This document shows, one piece after another, positions 57,357 to 64,000 of a stretch of DNA of 64,000 bases. The stretch is taken from NCBI RefSeq assembly GCF_011045015.1, contig NZ_JAAKZY010000026.1:1-64000 (forward strand). The letters are read 5' to 3'. A model generated the notes under the pieces. The model was not told the origin of the DNA and ran no database searches. It saw only the letters and a list, made by a program, of their open reading frames with translations. Positions within the stretch are counted from its first letter, which is position 1, and each line of letters starts with the position of its first letter. The DNA comes from Streptomyces scabichelini (GTDB taxonomy: Bacteria > Actinomycetota > Actinomycetes > Streptomycetales > Streptomycetaceae). The translations under genes were made by a program, and so were the position numbers.

Positions 57357-58517
57357 GTGTCCGACAATCGATACACCGGCCATCCCGGCCCCGCGGCCCC
57401 TCCGGGCCCGTCCCGGCCCTCTGGCCCACCGGGTCCCAACGGCCCGCGGGCGGACGACGGATGGCCAGAGCCGGACGCCGACGATCGGTACCCGGGTCTG
57501 ACCGCGGCGCGCGGGGACTCGTTTGATCTCGCGGGCGACGACGACGCGGACCCGGCCGCGCAGTCGAATGAGCCGTACGGCCGCGCGGGCACCGGCGATG
57601 CGGACCCAGGTGCGCAGGCCGGTGACCCGTACTCGAGTGGGACGACCGACCCTCCGTACGCCGGTCTCGGTGAGCCGCGTGGGCCGGCCTTCGTGCCGGG
57701 GCGGCCGCCGCCGGCGTTCGGGCCGCCCGCGGTGCCGGCCGCCGCGCCGGAGGCGTATGCGTCCCCGTACGCCACCCCGCAGGCCCCGGCTCAGCGGCCT
57801 CCGCGTAAGCCCCGGCCGGTCGTCGCGGCGGTCCTTGCCGCCGTGCTCGCGGGCGGGGCCGCGGGATACGCGGCCGGGGCCCTCGGCGACACGGACTCCG
57901 ACACGTCGGCCGCCGCACAGGACGTCGGCGGGCTCGAAGCGGTCGCCGCGCGCGTGCTGCCCAGCGTGGTGTCGGTCCAGACCGACGACGGCCAGGGCTC
58001 CGGATTCGTCTTCGACGAGCGTGGCCGCATCCTCACCAACGCCCATGTGGTGGCGGGCAGTTCGGAGGTGTCGATCGAGCTCCAGGACGGCCGGCGGCTC
58101 CGCGCGGACGTACTCGGCGACGATCCCGCCAACGACGTCGCCGTCCTCGAACCCGAGACCGCACGCGGCCTGCGGGCCGCCGACCTGGCCAACGGCGCCC
58201 GGCCCGGCGTGGGCGACACCGTCCTCGCCATCGGCTCCCCGCTCGGCCTGAGCGGAACCGTCACCTCCGGCATCGTCAGCGCGCTCGACCGTTCCGTACG
58301 CCTCGGCGAGGGCGGCGAGCGCCGACGCGCGCTGCAGACCGACGCGTCGATCAACCCGGGGAACTCCGGCGGCCCCTTGGTCGACGCCGACGGTCGTGTC
58401 ATCGGCATCAATACGGCCATCGCGACGTTGGACCAGCAGCGCGGTGGTTCGATAGGCATCGGTTTCGCGATCCCGGTGGCCGATGCGAGGGAGGCAGCGC
58501 AGGCGATCATCGACTAA
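57357..58517 (+). CDS. Membrane-anchored trypsin-like S1C protease without a PDZ domain
   Basis: HtrA-related protease of 386 aa. Residues 1-150 are a Pro/Gly/Asp-rich cytoplasmic part, 155-174 a membrane segment, and 195-386 the protease domain. The triad is His230 (LTNAHVV), Asp260 (ANDVAVLE) and Ser337 (PGNSGGPL). The chain stops at VADAREAAQAIID, right where a PDZ domain normally begins in HtrA proteins. The GTG at 57357 lies after AAGGAGGA. Its place between the VWA gene and the two-component genes suggests an envelope quality-control role. Confidence 0.88.
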   Translation: MSDNRYTGHPGPAAPPGPSRPSGPPGPNGPRADDGWPEPDADDRYPGLTAARGDSFDLAGDDDADPAAQSNEPYGRAGTGDADPGAQAGDPYSSGTTDPPYAGLGEPRGPAFVPGRPPPAFGPPAVPAAAPEAYASPYATPQAPAQRPPRKPRPVVAAVLAAVLAGGAAGYAAGALGDTDSDTSAAAQDVGGLEAVAARVLPSVVSVQTDDGQGSGFVFDERGRILTNAHVVAGSSEVSIELQDGRRLRADVLGDDPANDVAVLEPETARGLRAADLANGARPGVGDTVLAIGSPLGLSGTVTSGIVSALDRSVRLGEGGERRRALQTDASINPGNSGGPLVDADGRVIGINTAIATLDQQRGGSIGIGFAIPVADAREAAQAIID

Positions 58518-58546
58518 GCGTGCCGGGGGAAGTGCAGTACGAAAGG

Positions 58547-58655
58547 TGCGGGCCGTTTGTGGCTGGTCGCGCAGTTCCCCGCGCCCCTTACGGGGCGCGC
58601 CCCCATCGCGGCGGAGCCGCAAATTGACACAGCCCCGTGCCCCTTACGGGACGCT
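58547..58655. repeat. Dispersed Streptomyces repeat upstream of the response regulator
   Basis: GTGCGGGCCGTTTGTGGCTGG and the adjoining TCGCGCAGTTCCCCGCGCCC, CTTACGGGGCGCG, ATCGCGGCGGAGCCGCAAAT and GTGCCCCTTACGGGACGC make the longest copy in the window, with two hairpins. It lies between the protease and response regulator genes. Confidence 0.85.
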
Positions 58656-58677
58656 TGGCGGAGGGAGTGGAGTCGGC

Positions 58678-59349
58678 ATGAGACTCCTGGTGGTCGAGGA
58701 CGAGGAAGACCTGGTCGTCGCGCTCAAGCTCGGTCTGGTCAGGGCCGGGTACGCCGTCGATGTTGCCCCGGACGTCGACACGGCCACGGAGAAGCTGGCC
58801 GTCAACGAGTACGACCTCGTCCTGCTGGACCTCAACCTGCCGGACGGCGACGGGTTCTCGGTGTGCCGCGCGGTACGGATGACACCGGGCGGCCCGCGCA
58901 TCCTGATGCTCACCGCCCGCGACCGGCTCGCCGACCGAGTGCGGGGCCTCGACGAGGGCGCCGACGACTACCTGGTGAAACCGTTCGCGCTGCCCGAACT
59001 CCTGGCCCGTATCCGCGCGCTGCTGCGCCGTGAGGACGGCGGCACCTCGGTCGTCGAGGTCGGCGAACTCCGCCTGGACACCGCCCGCTTCGAGGCCTTC
59101 CGCGGCGAACGCCCGCTCCAGCTCACCCCCAAGGAGTTCGGCGTCCTGCACTATCTGATGACCCGCCCAGGCCGCGTCGTACCGGCCGAGGAACTGCTCG
59201 AACACGTCTGGGACGAGAACGCCGACCCGTTCACCAACACCGTGCGGGTCACGGTCGGTTCACTGCGCCGGAAGATCACCGGAGACGAGGAACCGCTCAT
59301 CGAGACGGTGATCCGGCAGGGCTACCGGCTCAAGGAGGACGCAGGATGA
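58678..59349 (+). CDS. OmpR/PhoB-type response regulator
   Basis: DNA-binding regulator of 223 aa: a receiver domain (1-120) with Asp51 in LVLLDLNLPDGDG as phospho-acceptor, Lys in DDYLVKPF, and an OmpR-type winged helix (130-223, LTPKEFGVLHYLMTRPGRVV, TVRVTVGSLRRKI). The ATG at 58678 follows GGAGGGAG. The stop overlaps the histidine kinase start by ATGA, so the pair is coupled. A dispersed repeat separates it from the upstream protease. Confidence 0.93.
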   Translation: MRLLVVEDEEDLVVALKLGLVRAGYAVDVAPDVDTATEKLAVNEYDLVLLDLNLPDGDGFSVCRAVRMTPGGPRILMLTARDRLADRVRGLDEGADDYLVKPFALPELLARIRALLRREDGGTSVVEVGELRLDTARFEAFRGERPLQLTPKEFGVLHYLMTRPGRVVPAEELLEHVWDENADPFTNTVRVTVGSLRRKITGDEEPLIETVIRQGYRLKEDAG

Positions 59350-60602
59350 CCGGCCACCGCCGCCAGGAGCGGCTGTTCGCCGCGCTCCGGCTCGTGCGGG
59401 CGAGGATGCGCCTGCCCGCCTTCACCCACACCATCCGCTTCCGCCTCACCGTCCTCTACTCGGGCCTGCTCTTCGTCCTCACCGCGCTCGTCCTCGGCGC
59501 GACGTACTTCGCGGTCGAGCGTAGCGGCGAGGCGCACCCCGTCAGCAACGAGTTCCGGGCCAAGAAGTACGTGAACGGCCAGTACATGGGCGAGTTCGAC
59601 GCCGTGAAGCTCAAGGAGGTCGAGGCCGCCGTCAACTACGCGACCCTCGACAACCTCCGCCGCTCCTCCTTCGTCGTACTCGGCGGCCTCGCCGTCACCA
59701 GCCTCGCCATCGGCTGGGTCCTCTCCGGCCGCGTCCTGCGCCCCGTACGCGCCATCTCCCGTACGGCCGCCGAAATCCAGGCCACCGACCTCTCGCAACG
59801 CATCCGGCTCGACGGCCCGAAGGACGAACTGCGCGATCTCGCCGACACCGTCGACTCCATGCTCGACCGGCTCGACGAGGCCTTCCAGGCCCAGCGCCAG
59901 CTCATCGACGACGCCTCGCACGAACTGCGCAGCCCGCTCGCGATCATCCGCGCCAACCTGGACGCGGTGCTGACCGCCGAGGAGTCCGACGAGACGGAAC
60001 GCAGGGCCGCCGCCCGCAGCGTGGACCGCGCGACGACCCGTATGACACGGCTGGTCGAGGACCTGCTGGCCACGGCCCGCCGTACCGCGCCCGCGCTCGC
60101 CGACGCGGACGTTGACCTGGCGGCGGCGGCCGGCGAGGCGTGCGAGGAGTTCGCGCCGCTCGCCGCCGAACGAGGTCTCGTCCTGTACCGCCGTCTCGCC
60201 ACGGGCCTGACGGTCATCGGCGACCACGACGCGCTGCGCAGAGCGATCGGCAACCTGCTCTCCAACGCCGTACGCCTCGCTCCGCCCGGCACCCGCATCA
60301 CCGTCGCGGCGGGCCGGGCCGAGGGCTGGCTCTGGACGTCCGTACAGGACGAAGGCCCCGGCATCCTCGACGACGACCAGGCCCGGGTCTTCGACCGCTT
60401 CTGGCGGGCGAAGGGCAACGGCGGCGGCCGCGACCGGCACGCGGGTCTCGGCCTCGCCATAGTCCGCCAGATCGTGGAGTCCCACGGTGGCCAGATCCGC
60501 CTGTTCTCCCGGGTGGGGGAGGGCTCGACGTTCGTACTGTGGTTCCCGGCCCCCGGCGCCGACCACGTGAACGGCGGCCCACCCGAGGAACAGCCAGCCT
60601 GA
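59346..60602 (+). CDS. Membrane sensor histidine kinase
   Basis: Sensor kinase of 418 aa with two membrane helices (about 35-56 and 108-127) and a short extracellular loop between them (57-107). A HAMP domain (about 127-180) precedes HisKA with His192 in DDASHELRSPL and the ATPase domain (IGNLLSNAVRLAPPG, DEGPGILDDDQ, GLGLAIVRQIVESHGG). The small sensor loop is typical of envelope-stress kinases. ATG overlaps the response regulator stop. Cognate pair; the controlled genes are not known, but the upstream protease/MoxR operon is a natural candidate. Confidence 0.93.
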   Translation: MTGHRRQERLFAALRLVRARMRLPAFTHTIRFRLTVLYSGLLFVLTALVLGATYFAVERSGEAHPVSNEFRAKKYVNGQYMGEFDAVKLKEVEAAVNYATLDNLRRSSFVVLGGLAVTSLAIGWVLSGRVLRPVRAISRTAAEIQATDLSQRIRLDGPKDELRDLADTVDSMLDRLDEAFQAQRQLIDDASHELRSPLAIIRANLDAVLTAEESDETERRAAARSVDRATTRMTRLVEDLLATARRTAPALADADVDLAAAAGEACEEFAPLAAERGLVLYRRLATGLTVIGDHDALRRAIGNLLSNAVRLAPPGTRITVAAGRAEGWLWTSVQDEGPGILDDDQARVFDRFWRAKGNGGGRDRHAGLGLAIVRQIVESHGGQIRLFSRVGEGSTFVLWFPAPGADHVNGGPPEEQPA

Positions 60603-60603
60603 C

Positions 60604-60660
60604 ACGCCCCGATAGGGGCGCGGGGAACGGCGCGACCAGCCACACACGACCCGCAGCGAA
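60604..60660. repeat. Dispersed Streptomyces repeat after the histidine kinase gene
   Basis: CGCCCCGATAGGGGCG (60605-60620) forms a hairpin and GGGGAACGGCGCGACCAGCC plus ACACACGACCCGC follow. It lies between convergent genes and may terminate both. Confidence 0.8.
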
Positions 60661-60699
60661 CAACCGGCCCGGAGTTCCCCCGCCAACTCAGCGGAGCGC

Positions 60700-61371
60700 T
60701 TACGCGGCTTTCGCCTTCGTGGCGTACATGTCGACATACTCCTGCCCCGACAGCCGCATGACCTCAGCCATCACGGAGTCGGTAACGGCGCGCAAAACGT
60801 ACCGGTCGCGGTCCATGCCCTCGTACCGGGAGAACTCCATCGCCTCGCCGAAGCGGACCGTGACGCGACCTGGGCGCGGGATGCCGGCGCCGCCCGGCTG
60901 GATCTTGTCCGTGCCGATGAGAGCGAACGGGACGACGGGTGCGCCGGTCATCATGGCCAGCCGCGCGATGCCGGTACGGCCGCGGTACAGGCGGCCGTCG
61001 GGGGAGCGGGTGCCCTCGGGGTAGATGCTGAAGACCTTGCCCTCCTCCAGCACCCGGCGGCCGGTCATCAGCGCCGCGACACCGCCGTGGCCGCCGTCCC
61101 GGTCGACCGGGATCATGCCGCAGCCGGTGAAGAACCAGGCCATGAGGCGGCCCTTGAGGCCCTTGCCCGTGACGTACTCGTCCTTGCCGATGAAGAAGAC
61201 CTGACGCTGGCAGAAGAGCGGCATGATCATCGAGTCGATGAACGTGAGATGGTTGCCGGCCAGAATCACCGGGCCGGTCCCTGGGATGTTCTCGGCGCCT
61301 TCCACTCGTGGGCGGAACATCAGGCGCATGATCGGTCCGAGCACTGCCTTGATGAGCGCGAAGCGGGACAA
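60700..61371 (-). CDS. 1-acylglycerol-3-phosphate acyltransferase-like (PlsC family)
   Basis: Membrane-associated acyltransferase of 223 aa for phospholipid synthesis or remodelling. Motif I is NHLTFID (40-46; His41 and Asp46 catalytic), with motif III YPEGTRS (118-123) and a GAPVVPFALIG strand. The TTG at 61371 is chosen because GGAGGG lies just upstream and homologous proteins begin SRFALIKAVLGPIMRLMFRP; an ATG at 61449 would add 26 residues. Acyl donor and acceptor unknown. Confidence 0.85.
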   Translation of the reverse strand: MSRFALIKAVLGPIMRLMFRPRVEGAENIPGTGPVILAGNHLTFIDSMIMPLFCQRQVFFIGKDEYVTGKGLKGRLMAWFFTGCGMIPVDRDGGHGGVAALMTGRRVLEEGKVFSIYPEGTRSPDGRLYRGRTGIARLAMMTGAPVVPFALIGTDKIQPGGAGIPRPGRVTVRFGEAMEFSRYEGMDRDRYVLRAVTDSVMAEVMRLSGQEYVDMYATKAKAA

Positions 61372-61781
61372 CGGGCCCTCCGGTGTCAAGGGAACAGTGA
61401 AGAGTCTCTGCAGGTGAGGACGATACTCGCGGCCCTCGGGGTATTGCACATCGGGTTCACGGAGTGGATACGCAGTGTCGCTACTTGTTTACCTGCGGTG
61501 GCCCGCCGTTGCACGCCCGACATCCGGACGAGATGTGTGACTAATGCCGCATCCGGGGGCGGACGTCGCCTGAATGCCGCATTCCGTCGGCTTCCGTCGA
61601 GGGCGGCCGCCGTGGAGGCCGACCTTCCGTCAACTCAGGCACCTCATACGACACTCAGCATCATCCGCATGTTCCGTCCCAGGTCTCCCACCGGTCACCC
61701 AAGGGCACCTACGATCGTCCCGCTTTGGCAGGTGCAGGGCAGGTGCAGGACAGATACAGGCCAGTCGCGGGAGGAGCGCTC
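61372..61781. other. Divergent gap between the acyltransferase and phosphodiesterase genes
   Basis: A 410-bp gap. AATGCCGCAT occurs twice (61543-61552 and 61573-61582, 30 bp apart), and GCAGGTGCAGG is doubled near 61728-61749. Otherwise nothing clear is seen; there is no hairpin worth naming or likely small gene. Confidence 0.55.
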
Positions 61782-62945
61782 ATGGGGACGCAGGGGTCGG
61801 ACGAGCAGGGGCGGGGCACGGGACGGCGGGCGCTGCTCGGGGCCGCGGTGCTGGGCGCGGGCGGAGCGGTCCTCGGGCTGCCCGGTGCGGCAAGGGCCGA
61901 AGAGCGGCACGGCGGCGGAGGCTACAAGAGCCTGCCCGTGCCGACGGTCATCGGGCACCGCGGGGCCAGCGGCTACCGGCCGGAGCACACGCTCGGCGCA
62001 TACCAGCTGGCCCTCGACATGGGCGCGGACGTCATCGAGGCGGGCGACCTGGTGCCCACCAAGGACGGCCACCTCGTGTGCCGTCACGAACCGGAGATCG
62101 GCGGCACCACGGACGTCTCGGCGCACCCCGAGTTCGCCGGCCGCAAGACCACCAAGACGCTCGACGGGGTCGCCACCACCGGCTGGTTCACCGAGGACTT
62201 CACGCTCGCCGAGCTGAAGACCCTGCGCGCCAAGGAGCGCATTCCGGCCAACCGCCCGCACAACACGCTCTACGACGGCCGCTGGGAGATCCCCACCTTC
62301 GAGGAGGTGCTGCGCTGGCGGAACGAGCAGACCAGGAAGCGCGGCAAGCAGGTCTGGATCTACCCCGAGCTCAAGCACCCCACCTACTTCCGCAAGCTGG
62401 GCCTCGGCCTGGAGGAGCGGGTCGCCAAGGTGCTGCGCAAGTACGGCATGGACGAGAAGAACTCGCCCGTCATCCTCCAGTCCTTCGAACCGACCGGCAT
62501 CCAGCGTCTGAACAAGCTGGTCGGCAACCCCCTGGTCGTGCTCCTGTCCGGCGCGAGCACCCGCCCCTGGGACTTCGTCGAGACGGGCGACCCGCGTACG
62601 GTCGCCGACCTGGTCAAGCCCGCGGGCCTGAAGTGGATCGCCTCGTACGCGCAGGGCATCGGCCCCACCCTCGACCTGATCATCCCGAAGGACGCGAGCG
62701 GCAACCTCACCACGCCGACCACGCTCGTCAAGGACGCGCACGCCGAGGGCCTCATCCTGCACCCGTACACGATGCGCAACGAGAACCCCTTCCTGCCCGC
62801 GAACTTCCGCAAGGGCACCGACGCGGACGGCTACGGAGACGCCTTCGGCGCCTTCAAGACGTACTTCGCGACCGGCATCGACGGGGTCTTCACCGACAAC
62901 CCGGACACCGGCCTCCTCGCCCGCGAGGACTTCGTCAACGGCTGA
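61782..62945 (+). CDS. Secreted glycerophosphodiester phosphodiesterase
   Basis: Exported 387-aa enzyme that splits glycerophosphodiesters to glycerol-3-phosphate, a phosphate and lipid recycling role. A Tat signal (TGRRALLGAAVLGAG) is cleaved near AARAEE. The TIM-barrel GDPD motifs are HRGASGYRPEHT (His59, Arg60), VIEAGDLVPTKDGHLV and HEPEIGGTTD. The E-x-D metal motif of the family reads E86-A-G-D89, one residue longer than usual. The ATG at 61782 follows GGAGGAG. Divergent from the acyltransferase gene, both concerned with phospholipids. Confidence 0.88.
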   Translation: MGTQGSDEQGRGTGRRALLGAAVLGAGGAVLGLPGAARAEERHGGGGYKSLPVPTVIGHRGASGYRPEHTLGAYQLALDMGADVIEAGDLVPTKDGHLVCRHEPEIGGTTDVSAHPEFAGRKTTKTLDGVATTGWFTEDFTLAELKTLRAKERIPANRPHNTLYDGRWEIPTFEEVLRWRNEQTRKRGKQVWIYPELKHPTYFRKLGLGLEERVAKVLRKYGMDEKNSPVILQSFEPTGIQRLNKLVGNPLVVLLSGASTRPWDFVETGDPRTVADLVKPAGLKWIASYAQGIGPTLDLIIPKDASGNLTTPTTLVKDAHAEGLILHPYTMRNENPFLPANFRKGTDADGYGDAFGAFKTYFATGIDGVFTDNPDTGLLAREDFVNG

Positions 62946-63021
62946 GCCGCGGGGCCCCGGTTGGGGTGAAAGACGGTCGCTCCGGGCAACCTCATGCCGG
63001 AGCGGCCGCGTCGTGCCGCAT

Positions 63022-63516
63022 ATGACACACGACATGTTTGCCACGCTCAGCCCGTTGCTGGCCGCCGAGGCCTCCGCGGAGGCACACGCCTCCGGGACCG
63101 AGTCGGGCGACCTCGAACAGGCCGTCTGGCTGCGGCTCCTGGAACGCCTGGACACGGACGGCCCGCCCGACGACCCCGCCGCCTGGCTGCGCATCGCCGT
63201 CCGCGCCGAGGCCCGCCGCACCCGCCGCACCGCGAGCATCGAGCTGCCGTACGCCACCGAGCCCGCCGACGACACCCGCCCGGGTCCGGAACAGCTCGCG
63301 CTCACAGCGGCCCGGCGCCGCGCCCTGCACTCGGCCGTACGTCGTCTCCCCGGCCGCTGCCCGCGCCTGATGGCGGCGCTGCTGTCCCCGCATGACCTGA
63401 CATACCGGGAGATCGCAGGGGAGTTGGGTATCTCACAGGGCAGTCTCGGTCCGGAACGTTCCAGATGCCTGGGATGTCTGCGTCGAATGCTCACTGCGGA
63501 GGTTGCGGCCCGCTGA
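63022..63516 (+). CDS. Sigma-70 region 4-like HTH protein (ECF sigma-like)
   Basis: Protein of 164 aa. The N-terminal half resembles sigma region 2 in composition (AAEASAEAHASGTESGDLEQAVWLRLLERLD), and region 4 carries the helix-turn-helix (MAALLSPHDLTYREIAGELGISQGSLGPERSRCLGCLRRML). The order and size suit an ECF-like sigma factor. The ATG at 63022 is the likely start, though a GTG at 63013 is in frame and no Shine-Dalgarno is obvious. No anti-sigma gene is adjacent. Function as a true sigma factor is not proven. Confidence 0.72.
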   Translation: MTHDMFATLSPLLAAEASAEAHASGTESGDLEQAVWLRLLERLDTDGPPDDPAAWLRIAVRAEARRTRRTASIELPYATEPADDTRPGPEQLALTAARRRALHSAVRRLPGRCPRLMAALLSPHDLTYREIAGELGISQGSLGPERSRCLGCLRRMLTAEVAAR

Positions 63517-63574
63517 CCGCGGGGATAGGAGTGAGGGACAACTGGCGGAGCAGGTGAGCGGGAGGCATGCACAC

Positions 63575-64000
63575 ATGGGCATGAGCGTGACCATCTCGGC
63601 GGCGACCGAGCAGGACGCCGAACAGATCCTCAAACTGCAGTTCCTCTGCTACCAGAGCGAGGCCGAGCTGTACGGCGACTACAGCATCGAGCCCCTCACC
63701 CAGTCGCTCGACTCCCTCAAGGCGGAGCTGGCGAGCGGCACGGTCCTGGTGGCCCGGCTCGGCGGCGAGGTGGTGGCCTCGGTGCGCGGCGCCGTGGACG
63801 CCGACGGGACGGCACGCATCGACAAACTGATCGTGCACCCGCGTATGCAGCGGCACGGTCTGGGCGGGCGACTGCTCGACGCCATCGAGGCGAGGCTCTC
63901 CAAGGGTGGCGCGGTCAAGGGGTTCCAGCTGTTCACCGGGCACCGTAGTGAGCACAATCTCCAGCTGTACCGGAAGCATGGGTACGAGGCTGTGGCCAGG
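63575..64000 (+). CDS. GNAT-family N-acetyltransferase, cut by the window end
   Basis: The first 142 codons of an acetyl-CoA-dependent acetyltransferase; the stop lies beyond the window. Motif A is seen in KLIVHPRMQRHGLGGRLLDAIE (Q-R-H-G-L-G binds CoA phosphates), preceded by a strand (VVASVRGAVDADGTARID) and followed by FQLFTGHRSEHNLQLYRKHGYEAV, motif B. The ATG at 63575 follows GGAGG at a good spacing; a second in-frame ATG at 63581 is possible. Substrate unknown. Confidence 0.85.
   Translation, partial: MGMSVTISAATEQDAEQILKLQFLCYQSEAELYGDYSIEPLTQSLDSLKAELASGTVLVARLGGEVVASVRGAVDADGTARIDKLIVHPRMQRHGLGGRLLDAIEARLSKGGAVKGFQLFTGHRSEHNLQLYRKHGYEAVAR

Noticed and set aside
57022-57501. A frame coupled to the VWA stop (GTGA) reading the 21-bp repeats
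   Set aside because: It covers only the first part of the repeat array in a meaningful frame, then becomes Arg/Pro-rich shadow sequence overlapping the protease gene by 145 nt.

Overview
The window is a chromosomal segment of a Streptomyces-type actinomycete. The evidence is the very high G+C with codon third positions almost all G or C, many GTG starts, 4-nt ATGA/GTGA gene overlaps, Tat-type signals, four genes carrying the rare TTA leucine codon (bldA-type control), an AfsR/SARP regulator, and at least nine copies of the short intergenic repeats that Streptomyces genomes scatter (GCGCCCCTTA hairpin plus a GGCTGGTCGCGC arm). No phage, IS element, CRISPR array, rRNA or tRNA was recognised.

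Layout. 0-3.2 kb: end of a type VII secretion-like locus (anchored protein and mycosin protease) converging on a class A beta-lactamase-fold hydrolase. 3.3-12.5 kb: conserved translation block: SseB-like protein, DUF1844, infC-rpmI-rplT with a structured leader and an ATC start for infC, a SpoU/TrmH RNA methyltransferase, an orphan PAS histidine kinase with a TTA codon, and pheS-pheT ended by a perfect 14-bp hairpin. 12.6-22.8 kb: mixed regulators and enzymes (SpoIIE-type phosphatase, HTH/TPR regulator, Nudix hydrolase, 3-hydroxybutyryl-CoA dehydrogenase, GH10-like hydrolase, EamA transporter divergent from a MocR regulator, a histidine-phosphatase-fold protein lacking its histidines). 22.9-31.1 kb: secreted GH51 arabinofuranosidase, SufS divergent from a CGNR regulator across a palindrome, a large Tat-exported clan-A hydrolase, and a double VOC protein. 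31.1-45.1 kb: arginine biosynthesis. argCJBDR is one operon from an ArgR-type promoter; argG and argH lie 6 kb on. Between them sit a flavin electron-transfer operon (flavocytochrome reductase, triple FMN-binding protein, ApbE), an L,D-transpeptidase, a PNPOx-like protein and a secreted duplicated-domain protein. 45.3-48.5 kb: aldo/keto reductase, TetR and MFS pump.

48.5-60.6 kb is the most distinctive part. An 81-aa secreted peptide gene is followed by a TTA-containing SARP regulator divergent from a second MFS pump, with three exact 11-bp-spaced repeats between them. A shrunken 27-codon copy of the peptide gene then overlaps a MoxR-DUF58-VWA-S1C protease-response regulator-histidine kinase run. 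Both peptide copies share a conserved 32-bp upstream element and each follows an MFS gene, so the area looks built by duplication of an MFS-plus-peptide unit. 60.7-64 kb: PlsC-type acyltransferase, secreted glycerophosphodiester phosphodiesterase, sigma-like HTH protein, and a GNAT acetyltransferase cut by the window end.

Working together: arginine genes are probably repressed by the ArgR encoded in the same cluster; ApbE probably attaches FMN to the neighbouring triple-domain protein, which may pass electrons from the membrane reductase to an extracytoplasmic acceptor; the MoxR-VWA set, membrane protease and two-component pair look like an envelope-stress or protein-maturation module.
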